Source of the DNA: Clostridia bacterium
GTDB taxonomy: Bacteria > Bacillota > Clostridia > Acetivibrionales > DSM-2933
Direction: 5' to 3'
Assembly: GCA_026416815.1 (NCBI GenBank)
Contig: JAOAEJ010000083.1
Span: 1 to 64,000 of the forward strand
Length of the DNA stretch: 64,000 bases
Shown one piece after another: positions 16,254 through 25,760 of this stretch (position 1 is the stretch's first letter; every line of letters starts with the position of its first letter). The notes beneath the pieces were generated by a model. The model was not told the DNA's origin. It made no database searches and worked only from the letters and a program-made list of their open reading frames with translations. A program made the translations under genes and the position numbers.

Positions 16254-17087
16254 TTATCTATAGTCATCGCCTGCAACCTTCTCATCCTCAATATCGCCAA
16301 ACTCTTCATCATTGCGGTAAACTAATATTTCTGCAAAAGCATGCTTTTGCTCTAATTTTACTTTCTTAAGCTTTGATAGCTCCAATACAGCAAGGAATCC
16401 TGTTACTACCTCAGTTCTAGACTTTGTTTTAAGGGTAAAAATGTCCGAAAACCTAACAAAAGCCCTGTTAAACAGGTTTCTTATTATCTCCCTCATTTTA
16501 CTCCTTAAAGAAACCTTTTCATGTTGAATAATTTGAGTTATGTTACGCGCTCCGGTATTCAGCTTTTTCTTGTTTCTCTCGAGCATTTTTATATAAACTT
16601 TTTGCAATACCTCCGGTGAAAGCTCCAGAAGCGCTTCCTCCCACTTAAGTTCTATTAGTTCAGGTAATTTGTATACTACCCTATCCCATTCTTTCTCCCG
16701 TTCTTTTAAAGTCGCTGAAAATTCCTTATATTTTTTGTACTCAATCAGCCTGGAAACAAGCTCATCCCTTGGGTCAACCTCTTCCTGCTCTTTTTCCTTC
16801 TTCTCCGGGAGCAGCATCTTTGACTTAATATGGAGAAGTGTAGCAGCCATAACTAAAAATTCGCTGGCAACTTCAAGATCCATCTGCTGCATAGCAAACA
16901 AATATTCCATATACTGATCTGTTATTTCATTGATTGGAATATCATATATATTAACTTGATTTTTCTCAAAAAGATGAAAAAGTAAGTCAAATGGTCCTTC
17001 AAAGTTTTGTATTTTAATTGTACACGCTTTGGTTAGTGCACTTTCCAATTTTATATGCCCCCACTCATACTTCACTTCTAGTACCAT
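16254..17087 (-). CDS. scpA: Segregation and condensation protein A
   Basis: ScpA kleisin, up to 277 residues. IQNFEGPFDLLFHLFEKNQVNIYDIPINEITDQYMEYL is the N-terminal Smc-neck-binding signature; the C-terminal winged helix includes VVTGFLAVLELSKLKKVKLEQ. It bridges the Smc heads and binds ScpB. The ATG at 17087 has poor spacing to a GAGG; an in-frame TTG at 17048 follows GGGGG by 9 nt and would remove 13 residues that ScpA does not normally have, so the shorter start is quite possible. Confidence 0.92.
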   Translation of the reverse strand: MVLEVKYEWGHIKLESALTKACTIKIQNFEGPFDLLFHLFEKNQVNIYDIPINEITDQYMEYLFAMQQMDLEVASEFLVMAATLLHIKSKMLLPEKKEKEQEEVDPRDELVSRLIEYKKYKEFSATLKEREKEWDRVVYKLPELIELKWEEALLELSPEVLQKVYIKMLERNKKKLNTGARNITQIIQHEKVSLRSKMREIIRNLFNRAFVRFSDIFTLKTKSRTEVVTGFLAVLELSKLKKVKLEQKHAFAEILVYRNDEEFGDIEDEKVAGDDYR

Positions 17088-17212
17088 AATATATTAGCAT
17101 ATTACCTCAGACCTTTACAATAAATAATACTGCTTAGATAATTATTACCTAGACAACAGCTTCGCCTTCTGATAAAATTTGAAATAAATTACAAGAGAAT
17201 AGGAGTTATACT

Positions 17213-17845
17213 ATGTTCAATCTTGATCCCATTGCAATACTTTTATCGGTACCAGGAATAGTTATCGGTTTTGCCTTTCATGAGTTTGCCCATGCTTTCA
17301 TGGCAGATCGTTTGGGTGATCCCACTCCTAGAAGCCAAGGAAGACTAACGCTTGATCCACGTTCCCATATTGACTTGGTCGGATTTATCTTTATTTTACT
17401 TGTAGGACTTGGATGGGCTAAGCCGGTCATGACATCTCCCAGACATTACAGAAACCCTAGAAGGGACGACACTCTAGTATCTTTAGCAGGACCGGTAATG
17501 AATCTTTTAATCGCATTTGTTTTCGCCGTTATATTAAAATTTGTTTTAGTATCAGGTATAAACTTCAACGATAATTTTAACAGCAATCTGTACCTCCTCA
17601 TTGTTTCAACAATACAAATTAATGTACTTTTATTTGTACTTAACCTTATACCAATACCTACTTTTGACGGATATCATATATTGGTTAATTTATTACCCTC
17701 AAGAAACTATCCTTTTCTTTATACACTAGAGAGGTATGGAACTTTAATTTTTATCATATTGGCTTTTACCGGAATTTTGTCATATATCATGAGCGGGCCT
17801 ATAAGATTCATAATGACAGCTATGTCTACGATACTAGGATTGTAA
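17213..17845 (+). CDS. Site-2 protease family membrane metalloprotease (M50)
   Basis: A 210-residue polytopic membrane protein. The zinc site HEFAHAF lies at about residues 23-29 and the third ligand in NLIPIPTFDGYHIL near 147-160. DPTPRSQGRLTLDPRSHID is the loop typical of the YwhC/Rv-type mini S2P group. Five to six hydrophobic helices. Its substrate is unknown. It is divergent from scpAB and in Firmicutes this family is commonly next to scpA. Confidence 0.9.
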   Translation: MFNLDPIAILLSVPGIVIGFAFHEFAHAFMADRLGDPTPRSQGRLTLDPRSHIDLVGFIFILLVGLGWAKPVMTSPRHYRNPRRDDTLVSLAGPVMNLLIAFVFAVILKFVLVSGINFNDNFNSNLYLLIVSTIQINVLLFVLNLIPIPTFDGYHILVNLLPSRNYPFLYTLERYGTLIFIILAFTGILSYIMSGPIRFIMTAMSTILGL

Positions 17846-17889
17846 AAAGCGGTGGTTACTTTACTTATTAAGTAACCACCGCTTTTTTT
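17844..17889. terminator. Bidirectional terminator
   Basis: AAAAAGCGGTGGTTACTT (17844-17861) is inverted at 17870-17887 with T-runs on both sides. It serves the M50 protease gene and the convergent foldase gene. Confidence 0.92.
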
Positions 17890-17915
17890 ATATTAGCCTT
17901 ATAATATTTAAACCA

Positions 17916-19364
17916 TTACTTCAGTTTATTCTCTATCTTACTTTCTTCCTTCCACTGCTTCATCATTTCTGTATATTTTGTACGCTTCTCGCTATCATCT
18001 AGTTGAGCTTTAATGGTATCTTTAAGCTCCTCAAATGACGTTGCTCCCGAAGCTGTTTTTTCTTCCAGTTTTAAAATATGATATCCATAAGTCGACTCAA
18101 CTATGCCACTCACTTCGCCTACATTTAAAGCAAATGCAGCGTCCTCAAACTCCTTAACCATTTGACCTTTAGAAAACTCATATCCGTCGGGATTTTCCGC
18201 TGTACCAGGGTCTTCAGAGTATTTTTTCATTAACTCATCAAAGTTTTTACCTGCTTTAATTTCCGCTAATATATCTTCAGCCTTCTTCTTAGCCTCAGCT
18301 TTCTTTTTTGCTATTTCATCAGCACTACCTTGGAAATTATATGTTGAAATCAATATATGTTTAGCCCTTACAGTCTCAGGTTGAACATATTCATCTTTAT
18401 GCTCTTCGTAATACTGTTTTAACTGTTCTTCACTTACTGCTACATCTTTCAGTAATTGCGTCAACATTTTATTTTGCACAAAAAGACCCTTGGTTTGTAA
18501 AATATACTGATAAAAACTTGTACCATTATCAGCAAGGATTTTCCTGAAATCATCTATGCTTCCATAACTATTTATAAGACTGCTAATAGATTCATTTATA
18601 GCAGCATAATCCTCGGACCCTATAACTATATTATTTTGTGCAACCTTTTGATTGAGGATTTTCTTTTCAACCAAGTACTCAAAAATATCATTTTCCAGAT
18701 TATCTATTTCTTCTTGAAGACTCAATTCAGCTTCTTTATCTCCACTTTTTTTGGCATTTTCCAACTCTTCCTGATAATTTTTAATGGTGGGTATATAGTA
18801 ATAATCCAACTCCCTCTGGGTTATTACATCTCCATTAACAACACCTATAACTTCTACTGGAAAATCACTTACCGCAATTTTTCGCGCTTCGCTATCCCAT
18901 TCAATTTTTTTACCGAACATTTCAGCAAAATGCCTTATTGGTATATATGTACTATCCTGATACTGCAAGGTATTCATATACATGTTAATGCCATCAACAT
19001 GTACTGTATAACCATTTACTACTGTTTTTATTGTTTGTCCACCACGAATCCTTGTTTTACCATAAAAGTCGCTTTTACGAGTTGTACCTTTTCCGAGCTT
19101 AATATTAATAATTTTATTTACTTCGTCTACTTCATAGTCACAGTCAAAATAATAGCAGGCAGTATTAAGCGACATAAAAGCTCTTCCATTAAGTACAATG
19201 GTATCGGTGAACATCATCTTTTTTCCCATAAACACTGAAATATCGTTTAATCTTACCTTCACTTCACTAGCTTGTATACTCAGTATTTCAGCATTTACAG
19301 CTTGTATAGGGGTAATTACTAGCATGGTTCCTACGATAAGACCGCATAAATACTTTTTAACCAT
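17916..19364 (-). CDS. Peptidylprolyl isomerase (parvulin) with stalk domain
   Basis: A 482-residue exported protein. Signal peptide at 1-25 (ends QAVNA), no lipobox Cys. A copper-amine-oxidase-N-like stalk domain spans roughly 30-165 (IVLNGRAFMSLNTA, STYIPIRHFAEMFGKKIEWD), then a SurA-like helical region (about 175-325, with ITQRELDYY) and a PpiC rotamase domain (about 330-437: VRAKHILIS, FDELMKKYSEDPGTAENPDG, GYHILKLEEK). It probably folds secreted or wall proteins outside the membrane. A stalk domain fused to a parvulin is seen in clostridia; PrsA itself lacks it. Confidence 0.9.
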   Translation of the reverse strand: MVKKYLCGLIVGTMLVITPIQAVNAEILSIQASEVKVRLNDISVFMGKKMMFTDTIVLNGRAFMSLNTACYYFDCDYEVDEVNKIINIKLGKGTTRKSDFYGKTRIRGGQTIKTVVNGYTVHVDGINMYMNTLQYQDSTYIPIRHFAEMFGKKIEWDSEARKIAVSDFPVEVIGVVNGDVITQRELDYYYIPTIKNYQEELENAKKSGDKEAELSLQEEIDNLENDIFEYLVEKKILNQKVAQNNIVIGSEDYAAINESISSLINSYGSIDDFRKILADNGTSFYQYILQTKGLFVQNKMLTQLLKDVAVSEEQLKQYYEEHKDEYVQPETVRAKHILISTYNFQGSADEIAKKKAEAKKKAEDILAEIKAGKNFDELMKKYSEDPGTAENPDGYEFSKGQMVKEFEDAAFALNVGEVSGIVESTYGYHILKLEEKTASGATSFEELKDTIKAQLDDSEKRTKYTEMMKQWKEESKIENKLK

Positions 19365-19424
19365 AACACACTTCCTTTGTAGTTATTATTTTCTATCCAA
19401 ATTCTATTATATCAACAATAAACA

Positions 19425-19451
19425 AAAAAAGCACGATAATCGTGCTTTTTT
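19425..19451 (-). terminator. Terminator after lysA
   Basis: AAAAAAGCACGAT and its inverse around 19438, with A/T tracts on both sides, form a textbook hairpin 30 bp after the lysA stop. Confidence 0.9.
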
Positions 19452-19480
19452 ATAGAAATTTCCAAATATTATGCTATTAT

Positions 19481-20794
19481 TTATAAATCTTCCGGTATAA
19501 CATCGTTTCTGATTATGTCACTATAGTCTTCCCTTTTCACTATAACACGTGACTTACCGTCTTTTACAAGTACAACTGGAGGTCTCGGAATACGATTGTA
19601 ATTGCTGGACATTGAGTAATTATATGCCCCTGTTGCTAGCACCGCCAGGATATCACCTACTTTTATTTCAGGCATTAAAACATCCTTCATGAGAAGGTCA
19701 CCTGATTCGCAGCACTTACCTGCAATTGTTACCTTATCAAATTTTTGCGCCTCGGGTTTATTTGCAAGTACAGCATCGTAGGGTGACTGATATAGTGCAT
19801 ACCTTGGGTTGTCCGCCATTCCTCCATCAACGGAAATATATTTTCTTACATTCTTGATATCTTTTACAGCGCCTACTGAATAGAGTGTTATACCAGCAGA
19901 AGCAACTATTGACCTTCCCGGCTCCATAACGACGAAAGGCAGCTTAATTTTTTTATCTTCACAAACAGCCTTAACAACCTTTGAAACCGACTCAATATAG
20001 TGATCATATTCTATAGGGTCATGTTCAGGAATATACTTTATTCCGAATCCACCACCAAGATTAAGTTCTTCAACTTCTATTCCAAGCTTCTCTTTAACTT
20101 CAGCAATAAAGTTTAGCATAACCCTTGCAGCAAGTTCAAAAGGTGCAAGATCGAATATCTGGGAGCCTATATGACAATGTACACCCACTACCTTTATGTT
20201 GCTTAACTGTGAAGCCATTTTTACAATCTCAAATGCCTCACCGTTTTCCAGAGCTACACCAAATTTCGAATCAATCTGTCCTGTCTGGACAAAATCATGG
20301 GTATGTGCATCTATTCCAGGCTTTATCCTAAAAGAGATGTTTGCAACCTTGCCTTTTTTGGATGCTACATAGTTGATATTATGCAGCTCTTCCTTGTTGT
20401 CTACTACTATTCTTCTTACATTGTTTTCTATAGCTAATTCTATTTCTTCCAGTGTTTTGTTGTTACCGTGGAAATAAACCTTATCCATAGGAAATCCTGC
20501 TTTAAGGGCAGTGTAAAGTTCCCCTCCGGAAACAACATCAATACCAAGTCCTTCCTGTTCTACCAGACGATATATTGCCATACTACTGAAGGCTTTGCTC
20601 GCATAAAGCACGAGCCCGTTTCCACCGTAGTACTTATCCATCGCATTTTTATAAACCTGGCAGTTCTTCCTTATTAGTCCCTCGTCCATTACATATAACG
20701 GTGTGCCATATTCTTTTACAAGCTCCACACAGTCACATCCACCTATCTCAAGGTGATTCTTGCTATTTACCTTTAGTGCCTCACTTACAAACAT
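19481..20794 (-). CDS. lysA: Diaminopimelate decarboxylase
   Basis: A 437-residue PLP enzyme that makes L-lysine from meso-diaminopimelate. The PLP lysine is K67 (LVLYASKAFSS). HCHIGSQ, GGGFGIKY, EPGRSIVASAG and CCESGDLL are the expected fold-III motifs. GTG at 20809 is possible, but the ATG at 20794 follows GGTGAT by about 6 nt. Monocistronic: a promoter and a leader of about 160 nt lie upstream, a terminator downstream. Confidence 0.95.
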   Translation of the reverse strand: MFVSEALKVNSKNHLEIGGCDCVELVKEYGTPLYVMDEGLIRKNCQVYKNAMDKYYGGNGLVLYASKAFSSMAIYRLVEQEGLGIDVVSGGELYTALKAGFPMDKVYFHGNNKTLEEIELAIENNVRRIVVDNKEELHNINYVASKKGKVANISFRIKPGIDAHTHDFVQTGQIDSKFGVALENGEAFEIVKMASQLSNIKVVGVHCHIGSQIFDLAPFELAARVMLNFIAEVKEKLGIEVEELNLGGGFGIKYIPEHDPIEYDHYIESVSKVVKAVCEDKKIKLPFVVMEPGRSIVASAGITLYSVGAVKDIKNVRKYISVDGGMADNPRYALYQSPYDAVLANKPEAQKFDKVTIAGKCCESGDLLMKDVLMPEIKVGDILAVLATGAYNYSMSSNYNRIPRPPVVLVKDGKSRVIVKREDYSDIIRNDVIPEDL

Positions 20795-20959
20795 TTTATC
20801 ACCATCCACAATTCAATTAATATATTTTTGCCCGAACATACAGCACAATAAGAGTTTTACTATAACGCAAATTAAAGACAACTTATATGAAATGCCAAAG
20901 GTATTCGCATTTGGGCAAAACCCGGCAAATCTATCTAACGAAGGCTCTTAGCAATAATT

Positions 20960-20988
20960 ATGGTAGCATTTATTTTTGGCAGCGTCAA
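20960..20988 (-). promoter_or_regulatory. Candidate lysA promoter
   Basis: On the minus strand TTGACG (20983-20988) and TACCAT (20960-20965) are 17 bp apart. The predicted leader contains hairpins (for example TGCCAAA...TTTGGGCA about 20893-20918). I compared it by eye with the lysine riboswitch and saw no convincing match. Confidence 0.4.
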
Positions 20989-21060
20989 GTTTTTGGACTC
21001 CACTGTAATAACAATAGCTCAATTATCTTGTCAAATAAATACCGCCAAATGCTTGCAAAC

Positions 21061-21822
21061 TCATATGCCAGAATTCATTCTTACTATATCTTTAAAGAAC
21101 TCATAGGGGTCTTCAAAGGGTGTTTGAATGTTGAATTTTTCCATAAAGTACTTGTTTAAATGAAAGGCGAAGATCGGTCTCCTAGTCCCAAGATTTTCTT
21201 TTCTCTCTAAAAATTCTTTTAAAATACCATATTCAAAGTTATTAACAGGATATATATTTACTATTTGGGTTTCTTCAAATTCAGCATCGGATTTTTTAAT
21301 CAAGCTTTCTATAGTTGTTATTTTGGTTTCCTTCTTTACACGTACTACAATTGTATTGGCAGCAAAATCACCCAATCTCTTGTAGTTCTTAGAAAATAAT
21401 ATAAACAGTGCCCCTGCAAGGTAGGCTGAAGGGAGCATATCGGCAATTCTAAGGATATTTCTAAGTACACATTCCCAATAGCCTATAGGCTCACCACTTT
21501 GTTTGATTACCTTTAACTTCATTAACTTTTTACCCGGGGTTTGCCCATTCATTATAATCTCAAAAAATATAAAGTAACCAAACAATATAACAAACAGTAC
21601 AACAATTGATATAGCAACAATGACCGATAATCTGCTGTCACCAACATCACCTGAGCCGATAAAGCCAATTCCACTTAACGATATACCAATAAGCACTAGT
21701 ATGACCATAGCCCCTTGGATAAGTGAATCAATCAGCAAGGCTATACACCTTGAGCCAACTCCTGCTAACTCATATTCAACATACACATTCTCCGGTGTTA
21801 ATACTTCCAGTACTTTTCTCAT
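21061..21822 (-). CDS. RDD family membrane protein
   Basis: A 253-residue protein with an RDD domain. VGSRCIALLIDSLIQGAMVILV opens the first helix with the family R and D, and NGQTPGKKLMKLKVI is the second signature; GDFAANTIVV follows. Three to four helices, then a C-terminal cytosolic tail of about 85 residues. It is divergent from the SpoIIM-like gene. In many bacteria RDD, SpoIIM/DUF95, DUF58 and MoxR genes occur together, as here, suggesting a common envelope process of unknown nature. Confidence 0.85.
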   Translation of the reverse strand: MRKVLEVLTPENVYVEYELAGVGSRCIALLIDSLIQGAMVILVLIGISLSGIGFIGSGDVGDSRLSVIVAISIVVLFVILFGYFIFFEIIMNGQTPGKKLMKLKVIKQSGEPIGYWECVLRNILRIADMLPSAYLAGALFILFSKNYKRLGDFAANTIVVRVKKETKITTIESLIKKSDAEFEETQIVNIYPVNNFEYGILKEFLERKENLGTRRPIFAFHLNKYFMEKFNIQTPFEDPYEFFKDIVRMNSGI

Positions 21823-22066
21823 ATGACACTCACCTTATAATTTTTTATGTCCTTTTAAGATTGTATCAGATATTTTTTTCTGTTAAAATATTTTTAAGAA
21901 TATTTATTTAAAAACCGTACAAATATACAGCTCTAAAATCTATTCCGTCCTTTCAGCATTCCTACATATTTTGGCTGTTTGGCTCGGTACAATGTGAGAT
22001 TATTAATATGTTTGTATATAAATACTAACACAAACTTTTCGGTTTTTAAAGCAAACTGGGAGACTT

Positions 22067-23053
22067 ATGAAAGAAGATAAATTTATTAAGCAAAATTCAG
22101 AAACCTGGGCTTGTTTGGAGAAGACTTTGAATAAACTAAAGTCTAAAGGTTTTCAAAAGTTCGGCAAAGATGAACTTCATGACTTTATAAATCTTTATAA
22201 CCTTACGTGTGGACATTTATCCTACTGCCGGACTTATTACGGCAATACAAATACCACCACATATTTAAATAGGCTTGTCGCTTCCGCTCACAGCTATATT
22301 TATACTACAAAGATTTCAAACGTAAAAAAACTGTGGAAATTTTTGGTTCATGATTTTCCTCTATTAATAAGGGAGAATATTATATACCTTATAGTTTCTA
22401 CATCAGTTTTTATGTTGGGGTTTTTAATTAGTTTTATTTACACCCTTGTATACTCCGATAACGCTCTGGCCTTTGTTCCTCAGAACATTGTTGAAAGTAT
22501 TGATTTTAATGGTAACTCCGCAGACATGTGGGATTCACCGGTAATGTCCAGCTTGATTTTTACTAATAATATCAGGGTTGGGTTCATGGCTTTTGCCCTT
22601 GGAATAACCCTCGGTATTGGAACCGTATGGTCGCTGGTGTATAATAGTTTTCTTCTTGGTAGCCTTGGAGCACTGGCATTTCACCAGAGTGCAAATTTAA
22701 GATTTTGGTCTCTGATACTGCCTCATGGAGTTTTGGAGCTATTTGCTATATTTGTTGCAGGAGCTGCCGGTCTTATTATAGGGTATTCTTTGATAAATCC
22801 CGGAATTTACTCCCGTAGGGACTCATTTATAATAAGAGGTAAAATCGGTATAAAGCTTGTATGCGGAACAATACCCATTTTTGTTATTGCCGGATTGATT
22901 GAAGGCTTTATAACACCATCAGGAATTTCAGAAATTGCGAAGTTATCATTCGCTCTATTTACTCTCATAGTTCTCGCTCTATACTTGGTAATACCTGTTC
23001 TCCGACATAAACAGGCAGTTATAAAAGCAGCATCTTCATCTTTAGATAACTAA
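22067..23053 (+). CDS. Stage II sporulation protein M-like (DUF95) membrane protein
   Basis: A 328-residue protein with a soluble N-terminal region (1-100) and five to six hydrophobic helices (about 106-320). NNIRVGFMAFALGITLGIGTVWSLVYNSFLLG is the DUF95/SpoIIM core. It is longer than canonical SpoIIM, which is separately encoded at 35383-36024, so this is the paralogue usually linked to RDD/MoxR/DUF58 genes. GGGAG precedes the ATG. Divergent from RDD. Confidence 0.85.
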   Translation: MKEDKFIKQNSETWACLEKTLNKLKSKGFQKFGKDELHDFINLYNLTCGHLSYCRTYYGNTNTTTYLNRLVASAHSYIYTTKISNVKKLWKFLVHDFPLLIRENIIYLIVSTSVFMLGFLISFIYTLVYSDNALAFVPQNIVESIDFNGNSADMWDSPVMSSLIFTNNIRVGFMAFALGITLGIGTVWSLVYNSFLLGSLGALAFHQSANLRFWSLILPHGVLELFAIFVAGAAGLIIGYSLINPGIYSRRDSFIIRGKIGIKLVCGTIPIFVIAGLIEGFITPSGISEIAKLSFALFTLIVLALYLVIPVLRHKQAVIKAASSSLDN

Positions 23054-23084
23054 AGTTAAACTAAATATGGTCGATAAAAGAGAG

Positions 23085-23124
23085 AAACGACAGGAGCAGC
23101 TTCAACTACTTCCTGTCGTTTTAA
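23085..23124. terminator. Terminator between convergent SpoIIM-like and LacI genes
   Basis: AAACGACAGGA (23085-23095) and TCCTGTCGTTT (23111-23121) pair perfectly; TTTTAATTT follows on the plus strand. Confidence 0.85.
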
Positions 23125-23141
23125 TTTAAATTTTTGATCTG

Positions 23142-24185
23142 TTATTCAATATTTTTCTTTGCAGTCCCGCACGATTCTCTTACTACAAGAGTTGGTTGTA
23201 TGGACTTAATCATAGCTTTTCTTTTTTTATTACTCTTTAATACATCAATCAAGCGTTCACACGCAAGAAGGGCAGTTTCTTCTCTTGGCTGGTGTACCGT
23301 TGTAAGTTTAGGCGTAAAATAACTCCCCAACTCTATGTCGTCATAGCCTATAATAGCCATATCGTCCGGTACCTTAATATTATGTTTCCTTAATGCCTCA
23401 ATAGCTCCCAACGCCATTAAGTCAGTCTGTATAAATAATGCATCGACTTCTTTTACTACATCAAGATTAACAGATGTCAGCCGTTCTCCCGATTCAAAAG
23501 AACAATCTCCATTTCCGTAAAAAATCCATTCATTGTTAACCGTTATACCATTGTCGCTAAGTGCTGCTCTATAACCGTCTACCCTTAGTTCAAACTGTTT
23601 TCCCGGCTCGGATATACACGCTATTTTTCGTATCCCGTGCTTTATTAAATGCTCTGTAGCGATATATCCACCTTTAAAGTGGTCTGTGTAAATAAAGTCC
23701 ACATCATCAGCTAAAGAAGCCTCGGGCTTTGAATGCAGAAATATAAACGGTATATTGGAGTTTCTCAGAAAGTTCAATTCATTGTTATCTATAAAAGGAG
23801 TAATCATCATCACTCCATCAATTTTCTTTTTATTAATAAGTTTCTGTAGATTACTTTCGCCGGTAAACCTATTTTTGGGGAATGTAACAATTACATCAAG
23901 CCCTTCTCTTTCAAAGATTTGAGCTATACGACTCTGAAAGGACCCATAAAACAAATGCGTACTAAAAACTTCAAAAGACTCAGGATATATTATAGCGACT
24001 GTCCCGGTTTTTTTTGAAATAAGGCCCCTGGCATTGGCGTTAAATTCAAAGCCCACATTTTTTGCGATTTCCTGAATTCTTTTTTTCGTTTCATCGGAAA
24101 TCAGAGGGCTATCATTCAAACTTCTTGAAACCGTTGAATGGTTTACACCGGCTATTCTAGCAATATCTTTTATCGTAACCGACAT
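23142..24185 (-). CDS. LacI family transcriptional regulator
   Basis: A 347-residue LacI/GalR regulator. N-terminal HTH VTIKDIARIAGVNHSTVSRSLND (residues 3-25) plus hinge helix, then a periplasmic-binding-like sugar-sensing domain (about 62-340; VNNEWIFYGNGDCSFESG, DALFIQTDLMALGAIEAL, AIIGYDDIELGSYFTPKLTTV). It interrupts the otherwise typical RDD/SpoIIM-like/DUF58/MoxR neighbourhood and has no sugar genes beside it. A perfect LacI-type operator, GCAAACGTTTGC, lies 30 kb away upstream of the alpha-amylase; whether this regulator uses it is untested. Confidence 0.92.
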   Translation of the reverse strand: MSVTIKDIARIAGVNHSTVSRSLNDSPLISDETKKRIQEIAKNVGFEFNANARGLISKKTGTVAIIYPESFEVFSTHLFYGSFQSRIAQIFEREGLDVIVTFPKNRFTGESNLQKLINKKKIDGVMMITPFIDNNELNFLRNSNIPFIFLHSKPEASLADDVDFIYTDHFKGGYIATEHLIKHGIRKIACISEPGKQFELRVDGYRAALSDNGITVNNEWIFYGNGDCSFESGERLTSVNLDVVKEVDALFIQTDLMALGAIEALRKHNIKVPDDMAIIGYDDIELGSYFTPKLTTVHQPREETALLACERLIDVLKSNKKRKAMIKSIQPTLVVRESCGTAKKNIE

Positions 24186-24412
24186 TTCTTATCCCCTTTT
24201 GCTTATAATTAGTCAAAACCATATAAATTCTTAAGAATTATCTGGGTGATTTTAAATTTAATTAGTATATTTATACAATTCTATCTTATATACATATATA
24301 TTTTATACTGTTTGCACAAATTTTGTAAAGCACCTTATACTAAATCTTATCAAATCGGCACTCTTTCACACTAATATATAACATAATTTATTAATATTTA
24401 CATAATCCTACG

Positions 24413-25723
24413 TTATATCTGCATCATAGACTTCATGGTAAGGTATTTATTTGCTACCTCGATTGAGAGTTTGTCAGGAGGTATATCAAGACAGGCAATA
24501 CCTGAATCCTTGAATATCTTGCTGATCTTCTCCCTCTCCTCAATCAGCTTAATGGAAGCTGACTTAAGAAAAACGTCATTATCGGTTTTGACTTTACAAT
24601 CCATCATATGATAAAGTCTCATATCTTTTATAGTAATCACCAGCGGTACATGATTCCGGGATATACTCTTGAGGGATTTTACCAGTGCCATGGCTTCATC
24701 GGCGTTAAACAACTCAGTAAATATACACAACAAGCTTCTGCGCTTCTGCTGCTCATTCAGGTATAGCAATGCACCTTCATAATCAGCGGTTACAAAATTC
24801 TCCTGTACATTATAAAGATTTTCTGCAATCAGTTGGAAATGGCTTGGCCCTTTTCCCGGTTTAATATACCGTTTTACCTCGCTGTCAAATACCATCAGAC
24901 CTACATTATCCCCAGACCTGATTACGACATCAGCCAACACAAAAGCCGAATTTATTGAGTAATCAAGCTTCTTAATGTAATTGATTTCTGAATTCATTAC
25001 ACGACTTGAATCCAGCATAACAAACACTTGCTGATTTTTTTCGGGCTCAAAGGTGTTTACAATCAGCTTATCACTGCGAGCAGTAGCAAGCCAATTGATT
25101 TTTCTATAGTCGTCTCCCTTTGCATACTCCCTAAGGCTCTCAAACTCAGTTCCTATACTGTAGCTTTTACTCTTTTTCATCCCGAGCGCAAGTTGGCTTT
25201 TTTTGATAGCTGCCAGTCCAAACTTACTTAGATCCTTTAGATTTGGATAAACTTTATAGTTTTTTTGCAGGCTAAAGCTTGCCTTTTTTGAACACAGCTT
25301 CAAAATTCCATTATATCTGCAGTATACTTTTCCAAAGCCAAATTCCCCTCTTTTTTCAGGCAGCACATAGTATTTACCCTCACAATCATCGTGTGGAATT
25401 GCTTTTGCTCTTATTATATATTCTTTAATTTTAAAGAACGGCGGGATTTCATCCCTTAATTCTACATCGAGAATATACTTACTATTGTTTCTCACCTTTA
25501 AAACTACTTCATTATACACTCCTAATGAAAATTTTTCTCCACAAACTCTTTCCAATTCAAGTTCCTTTGGCTTAGGAGTTATAATAAAGTCAATAATTAT
25601 AAGGGCAGCTAAAAGAACGTTATATGCTATAAAAACGTAAAACGCTCCTCCAAAAAAGCCGCTTATTATTATGGGAATCGAACCAGCCGCCAACAATGCT
25701 GCAAATAACCTGCTAAAAGGCAT
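24413..25723 (-). CDS. DUF58 domain-containing protein
   Basis: A 436-residue protein with two N-terminal membrane helices (residues 5-45) and a C-terminal DUF58 region. The DUF58 hallmark is YAKGDDYRKINWLATARSDKLIVNTFEPEKNQQVFVML, near 205-245, leading into a von Willebrand A-like fold (VMLDSSRVMNS). Probably anchored with the vWA-like domain in the cytosol, partner of the adjacent MoxR ATPase. It lies 37 bp after moxR, last of the cluster. Confidence 0.9.
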   Translation of the reverse strand: MPFSRLFAALLAAGSIPIIISGFFGGAFYVFIAYNVLLAALIIIDFIITPKPKELELERVCGEKFSLGVYNEVVLKVRNNSKYILDVELRDEIPPFFKIKEYIIRAKAIPHDDCEGKYYVLPEKRGEFGFGKVYCRYNGILKLCSKKASFSLQKNYKVYPNLKDLSKFGLAAIKKSQLALGMKKSKSYSIGTEFESLREYAKGDDYRKINWLATARSDKLIVNTFEPEKNQQVFVMLDSSRVMNSEINYIKKLDYSINSAFVLADVVIRSGDNVGLMVFDSEVKRYIKPGKGPSHFQLIAENLYNVQENFVTADYEGALLYLNEQQKRRSLLCIFTELFNADEAMALVKSLKSISRNHVPLVITIKDMRLYHMMDCKVKTDNDVFLKSASIKLIEEREKISKIFKDSGIACLDIPPDKLSIEVANKYLTMKSMMQI

Positions 25724-25760
25724 TTATCATGCTCCTTTTTAATACTCTTTATAATAAATA

